64,000 nt of DNA from Flavobacterium sp. HTF. Its GTDB lineage: Bacteria > Bacteroidota > Bacteroidia > Flavobacteriales > Flavobacteriaceae. The stretch's first letter is position 1, and every line of letters begins with the position of its first letter. This document shows positions 42,352 to 52,000 of the stretch, piece after piece. The DNA lies in contig NZ_QETH01000006.1 in the NCBI RefSeq assembly GCF_003105115.1, forward strand, positions 52,888 through 116,887, read 5' to 3'. Made by a program: the position numbers and the translations under genes. The notes below the pieces were generated by a model. The model was given only the letters and a program-made list of their open reading frames with translations. It made no database searches and had not been told where the DNA came from.

Positions 42352-43092
42352 CTAATAAAGCATCTGAATCTCCTTTATATCAAATTCCGAAACCGAATCA
42401 TCTTCTAATAATATCTGGATTTTTCCGACCGGAGAAACGCCTTGTATGATTCCCATAAAATTTTGCCCCGAAGCTTCGGAATGAAGATTTTTAAAAGGCA
42501 TCGGAACTCCTTTTCTGAATAAATGATTAAAATATTCGTTCCAGAAAATCGCTGATTCGGTTTCCCAAAGTTCAATTTTTTCCTTGATTTTTTCAGTGAT
42601 TAAAGAAGGGAAAATATCCTTGTCAAAAGTTCTTCCTGAAATTAAGGCCAGGGACGATGCATTTGGAAGTTCTTCATAATTTGTCTGGTTAACATTGAGC
42701 CCTAATCCGACTACTGACACAATTCTGCCATCACTTTTAATAGTGTTTTCTATTAGTATGCCACCAATTTTTTTGTTGTATGACATAATGTCGTTTGGCC
42801 ATTTTATACTTAAATCAGAAATATCTAATGATTTTAATGTTTCGATTACAGCAAGTGAAACGATAATATTGAGATCAAATACCTTTTCGTTATCAAACAG
42901 GAAATCCTTTACCAAGGCACTCATAATTAAGTTTTTACCCGATTCAGACTGCCATTTGGCTCCCATCTGCCCCTTTCCTTTTGTCTGATTTTCAGCAGTT
43001 ATGACTGTAAAATTATCCAGTTCTTCATTGCTTGCCAACGCCTTTAAGAAGTCATTTGTAGAATCTATGGCATCGAGTTTGATTAGTTTCAT
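42352..43092 (-). CDS. birA: Biotin--[acetyl-CoA-carboxylase] ligase
   Basis: 246 residues. It attaches biotin to the carboxylase carrier protein via biotinyl-5'-AMP. Landmarks are DAIDSTNDFLK at the start, QTKGKGQMGAKW near 40-50, and SIKWPNDIMSYNKKIGGIL near 98-116. There is no N-terminal DNA-binding domain, so this is the monofunctional form. It is divergent from rsfS with a 93-bp gap. Confidence 0.93.
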   Translation of the reverse strand: MKLIKLDAIDSTNDFLKALASNEELDNFTVITAENQTKGKGQMGAKWQSESGKNLIMSALVKDFLFDNEKVFDLNIIVSLAVIETLKSLDISDLSIKWPNDIMSYNKKIGGILIENTIKSDGRIVSVVGLGLNVNQTNYEELPNASSLALISGRTFDKDIFPSLITEKIKEKIELWETESAIFWNEYFNHLFRKGVPMPFKNLHSEASGQNFMGIIQGVSPVGKIQILLEDDSVSEFDIKEIQMLY

Positions 43093-43185
43093 TATAATAA
43101 TTTAAATAACTTAATTTAATATTTTGTTAAGGTTCAAAAATAATCACAAATTTTGGTAACTTTACAGATTCATATAAAATAATTC

Positions 43186-43557
43186 ATGGCGAAAAAGACT
43201 ATTAATAATGATGTTCTGTTGGCGAACATAATCAAAGGAATTGAAGAAGTAAAAGGAAATGATATCGATATTCTTGACTTAAGAGAAATAGACACGGCTG
43301 TTTGTGACTATTTTGTAATTTGCAACGGAAGCTCTAACACTCAAGTTAATGCCATTGTAAACTCAATTCAAAAAACAGTATCAAAAGACCTAAAAGACAA
43401 ACCGTGGCACGTAGAAGGAACCGACAATGCCGAATGGGTCCTGATGGATTATGTGCATATCGTAGTACATGTTTTCCAGAAACATATCCGTGAATACTAT
43501 AATATCGAAAGCCTTTGGGGTGACGCCAAAATAACTACAATCGAAAACAAATACTAA
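43186..43557 (+). CDS. rsfS: Ribosomal silencing factor
   Basis: 123 residues, full length. The family line is visible: DILDLREIDTAVCDYFVICNGSSNTQVNAI, then PWHVEGTDNAEWVLMDYVHIVVHVF. RsfS binds uL14 and blocks subunit joining in stationary phase. It is 15 bp before ftsH, and the pair is likely co-transcribed. Confidence 0.93.
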   Translation: MAKKTINNDVLLANIIKGIEEVKGNDIDILDLREIDTAVCDYFVICNGSSNTQVNAIVNSIQKTVSKDLKDKPWHVEGTDNAEWVLMDYVHIVVHVFQKHIREYYNIESLWGDAKITTIENKY

Positions 43558-43572
43558 AGAAAAATTTTTCTA

Positions 43573-45498
43573 ATGGCTAAAGATAATAATCCAAATCCGA
43601 GTAAATTTAAAATAAGTCCCTGGTTAATATATACCGCAATACTTCTGGTTTTTTTATTTATAAGTTTTGCTACGGGAGGTTCTAACTTAAGTGAACCTGC
43701 TCAATTAAAATCGTCTGACATTGATAATATGTTAGCCAAAGGGCAAATTAAAAATGTTATTATATTTAATAATAAAGATGCTGAAATTTACCTTTCTGAT
43801 GCAGCATTAAAAGACCCTGCAAATAAAAAAGTAGCCAAAGATATGTTTGACAGACCTAACAAAGGTCCTCATTATACTACCAAATTTGGTGATCTAAAAT
43901 CTTTTCAGGAAAAGCTTGACAAAGCGAAGGCAGAAAAAAAACTAGTTGATTATGATTTTAAAGAAGCAAGTAACTGGAGTGATATTTTAGTTAGTTTACT
44001 TCCAATAATCATCATTATCGGTGTATGGATTTTCATTATGCGCAAAATGTCTGGCGGAGCCGGTGGCGGTGGCGGACAGATTTTCAATATTGGAAAATCT
44101 AAAGCGAAACTTTTTGATGAAAAAACAGATATCAAAACAACATTTAAAGATGTTGCCGGTTTAGAAGGTGCAAAAGAAGAGATTCAGGAAATTGTTGAAT
44201 TCCTTAAAAATCCGGAAAAATATACTAATCTTGGAGGTAAAATTCCAAAAGGAGCTTTACTTGTAGGGCCTCCGGGAACTGGTAAAACATTACTTGCAAA
44301 AGCGGTAGCCGGTGAAGCTCAGGTTCCTTTCTTCTCATTATCAGGTTCTGATTTTGTTGAGATGTTTGTAGGTGTTGGTGCATCACGTGTTCGTGATTTA
44401 TTCAAACAGGCAAAAGAAAAATCTCCTGCCATTATCTTCATCGACGAGATTGACGCTGTTGGTAGAGCAAGAGGAAAAAGCAACATGTCAGGCGGAAATG
44501 ACGAAAGAGAAAACACTTTGAACCAATTGCTAACAGAAATGGATGGTTTTGGTACAAACTCTAACGTAATTGTTCTGGCTGCAACCAACAGAGCCGATGT
44601 TCTTGACAAGGCTTTAATGCGTGCAGGACGTTTTGACAGACAGATTTTTGTTGACTTACCGGACATTAGAGAAAGAGCAGAAATTTTTAAAGTACACTTA
44701 GCTCCTATCAAAAAAGTCGAAGGACTTGATTTAGATTTCTTAGCAAAACAAACTCCTGGTTTCTCAGGTGCTGATATTGCAAATGTTTGTAATGAAGCGG
44801 CATTAATTGCTGCACGTAACAACAAATCTGCTGTTGACAGACAGGATTTCCTTGATGCTGTAGACAGAATTATTGGTGGTCTTGAAAAGAAAAATAAAAT
44901 CATCACTCCGGAAGAAAAAAGAGCAATTGCGATTCACGAAGCAGGTCACGCAACCGTAAGCTGGATGTTAGAGCATGCTGCACCACTTATTAAGGTAACG
45001 ATTGTTCCTCGTGGACAAAGTTTAGGAGCTGCATGGTATTTACCGGAAGAAAGACAAATCGTAAGAACAGATCAGATGTTAGACGAAATGTGTGCTACTA
45101 TGGGCGGAAGAGCTGCTGAAAAAGTAACTTTTGACAGAATTTCGACTGGTGCACTAAGCGATTTGGAAAAAGTAACACGTCAGGCACGTGCAATGGTAAC
45201 CATTTATGGTCTGAATGATAAAATTGGTAATGTTACCTATTATGATTCAACCGGACAAAGCGAATATAATTTCTCTAAACCTTATTCTGATGAAACTGCC
45301 AAAATTATCGATGCAGAAATTTCAGAATTAATTGAAGGACAATACCAAAGAGCTATTCAGATTCTTGAAGAGAATAAAGACAAGCTAAATCAGCTGGCTG
45401 ATATCCTGATAGAAAAAGAAGTTATTTTTAAAGATGACTTAGAGACAATTTTCGGAAAACGTACTTTTGATAAAAATTTAGAAGAATACGTTTCGTAA
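43573..45498 (+). CDS. ftsH: ATP-dependent zinc metalloprotease FtsH
   Basis: 641 residues. Two membrane helices (about 15-35 and 138-158) flank a periplasmic part. The AAA domain has GPPGTGKT (232-239), a Walker B FIDEIDAVG and an SRH. The zinc motif HEAGH has His455, Glu456 and His459. It degrades misfolded and some regulatory membrane and soluble proteins. A hairpin follows, separating it from the LUD gene. Confidence 0.97.
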   Translation: MAKDNNPNPSKFKISPWLIYTAILLVFLFISFATGGSNLSEPAQLKSSDIDNMLAKGQIKNVIIFNNKDAEIYLSDAALKDPANKKVAKDMFDRPNKGPHYTTKFGDLKSFQEKLDKAKAEKKLVDYDFKEASNWSDILVSLLPIIIIIGVWIFIMRKMSGGAGGGGGQIFNIGKSKAKLFDEKTDIKTTFKDVAGLEGAKEEIQEIVEFLKNPEKYTNLGGKIPKGALLVGPPGTGKTLLAKAVAGEAQVPFFSLSGSDFVEMFVGVGASRVRDLFKQAKEKSPAIIFIDEIDAVGRARGKSNMSGGNDERENTLNQLLTEMDGFGTNSNVIVLAATNRADVLDKALMRAGRFDRQIFVDLPDIRERAEIFKVHLAPIKKVEGLDLDFLAKQTPGFSGADIANVCNEAALIAARNNKSAVDRQDFLDAVDRIIGGLEKKNKIITPEEKRAIAIHEAGHATVSWMLEHAAPLIKVTIVPRGQSLGAAWYLPEERQIVRTDQMLDEMCATMGGRAAEKVTFDRISTGALSDLEKVTRQARAMVTIYGLNDKIGNVTYYDSTGQSEYNFSKPYSDETAKIIDAEISELIEGQYQRAIQILEENKDKLNQLADILIEKEVIFKDDLETIFGKRTFDKNLEEYVS

Positions 45499-45526
45499 AT
45501 TATTCAATAAATATGCAATATTTTTT

Positions 45527-45565
45527 AAAATCTTAATTCAAAATAGCCTTTTGAATTAAGATTTT
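45527..45565 (+). terminator. Rho-independent terminator of ftsH
   Basis: Perfect 17-bp arms (AAAATCTTAATTCAAAA and complement) around a 5-nt loop, followed by T7. Confidence 0.9.
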
Positions 45566-45613
45566 TTTATCTTTGAACGTTTTCAATTAACATGTAAAGT
45601 ATTTCATATAAAA

Positions 45614-46222
45614 ATGAATTTTTTCAAAAAAATATTTGGTTCCGGCGACTCCGCTTCAGATGAAGAACATGTAAGCGAATATGGAGGACATACCACAACT
45701 CCAGACAGTCATTTATCGATTGACGAGAGGTTCATTTTTAATTTCAAAAAAAATGGTGGTAAATTTTTGTATTGTGAAAACAAACAGGAAGTTGCAGAGC
45801 AGTTTGAAAATATTCTGGAAGAAAACGATTGGTTTGAAAATGAAGTTTTATGTTATGAACCGGGTTTATTTAGTTTATTAGACGAAAATAAACTGCTTTA
45901 TTTTTCACCAAGAAACCCTAAATTTTTACTGGCAACCTGCGAAAATCTTATCGCTGACGAAGGATCAATATTGTTTTCATCTAAACAAATCAGACAGGAC
46001 AAACCAAATGAATTGCCTGCCAATATTGTCATAATAGCAACTACAAGTCAGATTCTTTCTATGAAAAGTGACGGACTTAGTGCTATTAAGCATAAATACG
46101 AAAGAGACTATCCAACCAATATCACCACAATAAAATATTTCGAAAAAGCAAAAGAAGAAGATTTTACACAATACGGCAGTGTTGCGAAAAATTTATATTT
46201 ATTGCTTTTAGAAGATCTTTAA
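45614..46222 (+). CDS. LUD-domain protein (LutC/YkgG-like)
   Basis: 202 residues. The domain order NGGKFLYCENKQEVAEQFENIL, then a central AxEGSILFSS-type strand (DEGSILFSSKQIR near 119-131) and NIVIIATTSQIL fits the LUD family, which includes subunits of lactate utilisation. No lutA or lutB is adjacent, so an unrelated role is possible. It abuts cdsA by 1 bp. Confidence 0.82.
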   Translation: MNFFKKIFGSGDSASDEEHVSEYGGHTTTPDSHLSIDERFIFNFKKNGGKFLYCENKQEVAEQFENILEENDWFENEVLCYEPGLFSLLDENKLLYFSPRNPKFLLATCENLIADEGSILFSSKQIRQDKPNELPANIVIIATTSQILSMKSDGLSAIKHKYERDYPTNITTIKYFEKAKEEDFTQYGSVAKNLYLLLLEDL

Positions 46223-46223
46223 G

Positions 46224-47114
46224 ATGAATGAAACACTGAAGAGAACCATTTCTGGTGCTGTTTATATCGCTTTGTTATTAGCTTCTATTTTGTTTTCTAC
46301 CGAAAGCTTTATTGTTCTTTTTGGTATTTTCCTAATCATAACAATTTATGAATTTTCTAATCTGGTAAAACTGAATAAAATCTTTTCGATTGCATTCGGT
46401 ACTTTACTATATTCTGCAATTGTATTAGTTGGCCATTACAACAAACAAACTACCGCATATCTTAATAATTTATTTAAATCAGATTTTGATTTAATTACCA
46501 ATATCCAGGAATTAAATATGGTACTTCTTGCCGTTACCATTGTAATAGCAATAAAATGTATTTTGTTCTTGTTTTACGATTCTGTACAACAGATCAGTAT
46601 TTCTTCAAAGTATCTATACTTACTGGGGTACATTACACTTCCTTTTATTTTTATTGTAAAAATTTCCTTTGGGACCAGTGATTATAATCCGAAGATTATT
46701 ATTGGCTTATTTGTCCTTATCTGGACAAATGATACGTTTGCTTACCTGGTAGGAAAATCAATTGGAAAACATAAGTTGTTTGAACGTGTGTCTCCTAAGA
46801 AAACCATAGAAGGTTTTTTAGGCGGAGTTGTTTTTGCTGCATTAGCTGGTTTTTTGATTTCAAAATTCTACATTCAGCCAAATCCTGCTTTTAGCAATAA
46901 GTCTATTTTAATATGGACAATTATTGCCTTAATTGTAAGTGTCTTTGGGACGATCGGGGATTTGATCGAATCAAAATTTAAAAGAATTGCGGGCGTAAAA
47001 GACAGCGGTTCTATAATGCCCGGACACGGAGGTATCCTAGATCGATTAGATAGTGTTATATTTGTAGCACCAATTATATTTTTATTTTATCAAATTTTAT
47101 ATTATGTTTCATAA
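46224..47114 (+). CDS. cdsA: Phosphatidate cytidylyltransferase
   Basis: 296 residues with about 7 to 8 membrane helices. The signature near the C-terminus has KDSGSIMPGHGGILDRLDS, and WTNDTFAYLVGKSIGKHK near 170. It makes CDP-diacylglycerol from phosphatidate and CTP. It overlaps psd by 11 bp. Confidence 0.94.
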   Translation: MNETLKRTISGAVYIALLLASILFSTESFIVLFGIFLIITIYEFSNLVKLNKIFSIAFGTLLYSAIVLVGHYNKQTTAYLNNLFKSDFDLITNIQELNMVLLAVTIVIAIKCILFLFYDSVQQISISSKYLYLLGYITLPFIFIVKISFGTSDYNPKIIIGLFVLIWTNDTFAYLVGKSIGKHKLFERVSPKKTIEGFLGGVVFAALAGFLISKFYIQPNPAFSNKSILIWTIIALIVSVFGTIGDLIESKFKRIAGVKDSGSIMPGHGGILDRLDSVIFVAPIIFLFYQILYYVS

Positions 47115-47757
47115 AGAAGGTGGCCCGTCAATTTTATTAGGTACTGTTTTTACTGTAGCCGTACTTTTAATTGCTGATAGATTTATTGATATCTCTTGGC
47201 TTAGAATGCTTGTTCAAATTGCAGCGGTTGTAATTTTGATTATTATTTTGCAATTTTTCAGAAACCCTAAAAGAATTGCTATCAGAGAAAGCAATCACAT
47301 TCTTGCTCCGGTAGATGGAAAAGTGGTGGTAATTGAAGAGGTTTACGAAGGGGAATACTTTAAAGACAAACGTTTACAGGTTTCTATTTTTATGTCGCCT
47401 ATTAATGTGCACGTTACGCGTTACGCAATGGACGGTATTATAAAATTCAGTAAATATCACCCTGGAAAGTTTTTAGTTGCATGGCACCCGAAAGCGAGTG
47501 AAGAAAACGAAAGAACTACTGTAGTGATCGAAAATGAAACTTTCGGACAGGTTTTATACAGACAAATTGCCGGTGCTTTGGCACGCCGAATTGTAAATTA
47601 TGCACAAGAAGGAATGCAGGTTGTTCAGGGTACTGATGCCGGTTTTATAAAATTTGGTTCAAGAGTAGATTTATTTTTACCTTTAGGTACACCTATTAAT
47701 GTGGAATTAAACCAAAAAGCAATTGGAGGAAAAACCATTATTGCGACAAAAGCTTAA
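47104..47757 (+). CDS. psd: Phosphatidylserine decarboxylase
   Basis: 217 residues. The self-cleavage site is in FIKFGSRVD (Gly-Ser, about residue 183). An N-terminal hydrophobic stretch and HILAPVDGKVVVIEE near 62-76 fit the family. It produces phosphatidylethanolamine from phosphatidylserine. The short form is typical of Bacteroidota. Confidence 0.93.
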   Translation: MFHKEGGPSILLGTVFTVAVLLIADRFIDISWLRMLVQIAAVVILIIILQFFRNPKRIAIRESNHILAPVDGKVVVIEEVYEGEYFKDKRLQVSIFMSPINVHVTRYAMDGIIKFSKYHPGKFLVAWHPKASEENERTTVVIENETFGQVLYRQIAGALARRIVNYAQEGMQVVQGTDAGFIKFGSRVDLFLPLGTPINVELNQKAIGGKTIIATKA

Positions 47758-48027
47758 ATGACCATAAAAGATTTAGATACCCGTTTCTCGGAAGCTGTAG
47801 AAATTGCAATGAAAATGACTCAGGCTTCTTTGCCGCAGGATGTGCAGCTAAGGCTTTATGCTTATTACAAACAGGCAACTTTTGGAACAGCCGTGTATAA
47901 TCAATCTGAAAATTTTGATTTGCGTGATGCCTTCAAAACAAATGCCTGGATGCAAATTAGCCATATATCGCGAGAGGAAGCGAAGGAAAACTATATCGAA
48001 ATCATTAATTCACTAACAACAAAATAA
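47758..48027 (+). CDS. Acyl-CoA-binding protein
   Basis: 89 residues. The ACBP fold shows FSEAVEIAMKMTQASLPQDVQLRLYAYYKQATFG near residues 9-42, with later helices ending ISREEAKENYIEIINSL. It buffers acyl-CoA for lipid synthesis. It abuts psd, so it belongs to the lipid operon. Confidence 0.85.
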   Translation: MTIKDLDTRFSEAVEIAMKMTQASLPQDVQLRLYAYYKQATFGTAVYNQSENFDLRDAFKTNAWMQISHISREEAKENYIEIINSLTTK

Positions 48028-48035
48028 TTTTTATT

Positions 48036-48842
48036 ATGAAGAAAAACATTGTTCGTTTCAGTATTTTAACTTCATTATTAGCATTATTTTCTTGTAATGA
48101 CAATAAGCTAACTGAAGTAGTAGAAGTTCCTTTACCAACAAAAGAAGAAAAAATAACAATCGGTTCTCCTGATGATGTAAAAGCAGATCAAGGTTCTTTT
48201 GCTTTGACAAAACTTGGATTTTCTTATGATGGTCTCTCACCCGACATTCGGTCTCTTACTTTAGAAACACATTATTCCAAACATTATTTGTCTTATACCA
48301 ATAATCTGAATAAGGAAATTGTTTCTACTGAATTTGAAAATATGTCCATTGAAGACATTCTTAAAAAAATGGATCTAAGCAATGCAAAGCTTCGTCAGAA
48401 TGCAGGTGGTTATTACAATCATACGCTTTATTTTAATATTCTTACCCCAAAAGAGCAAACTCCAAAAGATACGCTTGTGGGCTCAATTAATAAAGAATTC
48501 GGTTCTTTTAATAACCTTACCAACCAATTCAAAGGGCAGGCCGAAAAACAATTTGGTTCTGGCTGGGTTTGGCTTGTTGTTGACAGATACGGAAAACTGC
48601 AAATTACGACTACAGAAGACCAGGATAATCCTTTGATGAAAAATGCATTGATTCCCGGGACACCAATCGTGGGAATTGACCTTTGGGAACATGCGTATTA
48701 CCTGGATTACCAAAACCGAAAAGGAAGTTATATTGATGCTTTCTACAAGCACATTAACTGGGAAAAAGTAAACGAAAATTACATAGAGGCTTTGAAGAAA
48801 GTCAAAAAAGTACAAATCATACAAAAAGCTGATACAAATTAA
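48036..48842 (+). CDS. Fe/Mn superoxide dismutase, lipidated form
   Basis: 268 residues. Lipobox LLALFSCND gives a surface or periplasmic lipoprotein. The SOD part has HYSKHYLSYTNNLN, NHTLYF, and DLWEHAYYLDYQNRKGSY, giving the four metal ligands (His, His, Asp, His). The central part is divergent. It disproportionates superoxide outside the cytoplasm. It lies 9 bp behind the ACBP gene. Confidence 0.9.
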   Translation: MKKNIVRFSILTSLLALFSCNDNKLTEVVEVPLPTKEEKITIGSPDDVKADQGSFALTKLGFSYDGLSPDIRSLTLETHYSKHYLSYTNNLNKEIVSTEFENMSIEDILKKMDLSNAKLRQNAGGYYNHTLYFNILTPKEQTPKDTLVGSINKEFGSFNNLTNQFKGQAEKQFGSGWVWLVVDRYGKLQITTTEDQDNPLMKNALIPGTPIVGIDLWEHAYYLDYQNRKGSYIDAFYKHINWEKVNENYIEALKKVKKVQIIQKADTN

Positions 48843-48855
48843 GTATCAGCTTTTT
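48823..48855 (+). terminator. Terminator of the SOD gene
   Basis: 13-bp arms (AAAAAGCTGATAC and complement) with a 7-nt loop and T run. The first arm lies inside the last codons. Confidence 0.85.
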
Positions 48856-48981
48856 TGTTTAAAGTATAAAAAATCAATTATTCTCCCTACCTTCATAAGG
48901 CATTTCAAAAATTTATCTTTTTTAAATATTTTTGCTTTGTATTTCAGTTTCCTCCATATCGCAAATATAAATTCACTTCAT

Positions 48982-49017
48982 TTACAATATATTGTAATAA
49001 AAATATTACATTACAAT
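48982..49017. promoter_or_regulatory. Palindromic TTACAAT/ATTGTAA array upstream of the hybrid sensor
   Basis: TTACAATATATTGTAA (48982-48997) is a perfect palindrome. It is followed by TGTAATA-AAAA-TATTACA (48993-49010) and a further TTACAAT (49011-49017). It lies about 43 bp before the hybrid sensor start, in a position for an operator. Confidence 0.5.
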
Positions 49018-49059
49018 CACATTTTGCGCCATTAATTAGTAATAAATTCTAATGTTGTT

Positions 49060-52000
49060 TTGAAAAATAGTAAAGCAGTTATTTTGAAAATTAAATTTAT
49101 TCTCATTTCGTGTATATTGTTGGTATTCTTTGCTTGTGACAGTAGAGATAAACAGACTTCTATTGATAATACTGCACCGGAAATAGTAGGCAATTCTGTT
49201 CAAAAGAATATTCAAAATGAAAAATTTGAATCTTTTTCAGATTCATCCCGAACATCCGATATTAAATATTCATCTGAACAATTGGATAATACAGAAGGTC
49301 TGTCTAATAGTTCTATCAATACTATTTTTCAGGATTCTGAAAATTTACTCTGGATTGGAACATGGGATGGTTTAAATCGATATGATGGAAGTAATTTCAA
49401 AATCTTCAGACCTGAATTAGAAAAAAAAAATAGCCTGACCAATCAGGTTATACTCAAAATTGATGAAGATGACAAAGGCAAAATCTGGATTTTAACCATT
49501 CATGGAATAAATCGGTATGATAAGAAAACAGGGCATTTTGAGCGTTATTTTTTTTCAAGGAAAAATATACCGCCCTTATCGGAATCTGAGTTTAATCTGG
49601 CACTTGATTCTTCGAAAAAGGTATTTTGTGCTGCAAAAGACTGGGGAATTGGTTACTTTGACGGAACTGCTTTTCAATTATTAAAATCAAAAAATATCCC
49701 AAATAAGGCTGTAAAGAAAATGGAATTCGCTAAAACAGGTGAATTGCTGGTTTTATTTGAAAATAATGAACTTTACAGTTTAGTCATTCAATCTGAAAAT
49801 GATGGAAAAAAAACAGTATCAAAAGTAAAACTGATTTCCAGTAACATCCGGTCGTTTGAAGAAATTTCAAAACAAAAAATTTTTACAATATCCCTCAACG
49901 GAAACAGCAACTTCTACTCTTTAATCAATAATGAAGCTACGGCATTTTCTTCAAAAAATATTGAAAAAATTATAGGCACTACTTCTGCAGGACTTATTGT
50001 TTCAGACAAATCAGGGTATTTTATTATTGATCAGGATGGTACTGTTAAAAACTATGACTGGTTAAAATATTTAGACAATCATAAAGTAACAACACTAATT
50101 AGAGGAAATGAAAGTATCCTTTGGGCGGGAACAGATGGTGATGGAATTTTTAAAATAAGCCCTTTCAAAAATCCGTTTAATCTCATCTCTAAACTTCAGG
50201 TTCCTGAATTGGATGGCGCAATTGTGAGGACATTTTTGAATGTAGAAAATAATTCTTTCTGGATTGGTACAAAAGGAAAAGGACTATTCAGGTTTACTTC
50301 TAATTTTTATGACAACCCTGAAACAATAAACTATAAAAATTTTAACGAAAGCAACAGTCTCATTAATAATGCTGTTTTTTCTCTCTGCAAAGGACAAAAT
50401 GATTTAATTTTTATTGGCACTGACGGAAATGGCATTACCGTTTTTGATTTAAAAAAATCTAAATTAATTAGCTGGGCAGAAATTAAAGGCACTGAAAATT
50501 GCGATTATTTTAAATCCATTTATTCTATTTATCAGGATAAAGAGGGTTTTATTTGGCTTGGAACCAATGGCGACGGAATGATTCGCTGCAAAATTATACG
50601 ATCCGGAGAGAAATTACTGGTTACTGATTTTAAAAAATACCTTGCTTACAGTAACACAAAAAATGCTTTGAGCAGCAATATTATTTTTTCTATAATTCCA
50701 AAAAACGATAATGAGCTTTGGATTGGAACGCGATTGGGCGGGTTGAACTTATTTAACAAAAGAACACAGCTGTTTACCATTTATAAAAATGTCGTGAATG
50801 ATCCAAAAAGTCTTTCAAACAATGATATTCTCTGTCTGGCAAATGATAATAAAAACAGGCTTTGGATAGGTACAAGCTTTGGTTTGAATTTATTAGAAAA
50901 TATAAAAAGCGATGGTAAAGCAGTATTCAGAAATTTTACGGTAAAACAGGGACTTCCCAATAACACGATTCACGGAATTGTTTCTGATAAAAAGAACAAG
51001 CTGTGGTTAAGCACCAATTTTGGTTTGTCTAACTTTAATCCCAATAAATTAAGATTTACTAATTATACCAAAAACGACGGCCTTCAAAATAATGAATTTG
51101 CAGATGGGGCATTTTATAAAGATCTGAAATCTGAATTTATCTTTATGGGAGGAATAAAAGGGTTTAATTATTTTTTACCCCAAAAAATAAAAGAATCTGC
51201 TGTTATTCCAGATGTGTTTATTGATAAAATCAGCGGGCAAAATCAGTCCATTCCTTATTATCAGAGTCTGGTAATAGTGCCAAATTCGGTTAGTTATCCT
51301 TCGATTGTTTTAAAGCATAATCAAAACTTTTTTGATATTGAGCTAACGGCACTGACCTATATAAATACCGAAAAATGCCAGTATGCCTATCAGTTGATGA
51401 ATTTTGACAAAGGCTGGAATACCATTAATAACCGAAGAATTATTTCGTTTACGAACGTTCCTAAAGGAAATTATGCTTTATGGATAAAATGGTCTAATAG
51501 TGACGGTGTCTGGAGCAAACCGGTTCATGCAATTGATATTTGTATTAAGCCTGTGTTTTGGCAATCAAATCTTGCCCTTATAATTTATTCTTTGCTGTTT
51601 TTGGCTTTTGTATTGTTTGTACATAGTTATTATAAAAAACGTCAGTCGCTGAATCAAAATATCCTCTTTAGAAAAAGAGAACAGGAGCTTCATGAAAACA
51701 GGCTTACTTTTTTTACCGATATTGCTCATGAGTTTCAAACTCCGTTAACGCTAATTGTGGGCCCTATCCAGAAACTTTCTGAAGCAGCAAACCTCAACGA
51801 AAGAAATCAGAAGTTTATACAAATGATTCAGCGAAATTCTTCCCGTTTACTGTTTCTAACACAACAGCTACTTGAATTTAGAAAAGCCGAATATGATTAT
51901 CTGGAAGTTACCGTAAAAGAGTTTGACCTGGTAAATTTGGTTGAACAAATTGCCGAATTATTTGATGAATGGGCATTAGATAAAAATATAGAATATAAAC

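Noticed and set aside
44319..44906. 195-codon open frame antisense to ftsH
   Set aside because: It mirrors the codon bias of ftsH and has no family features, start context or neighbours; ftsH is certain.
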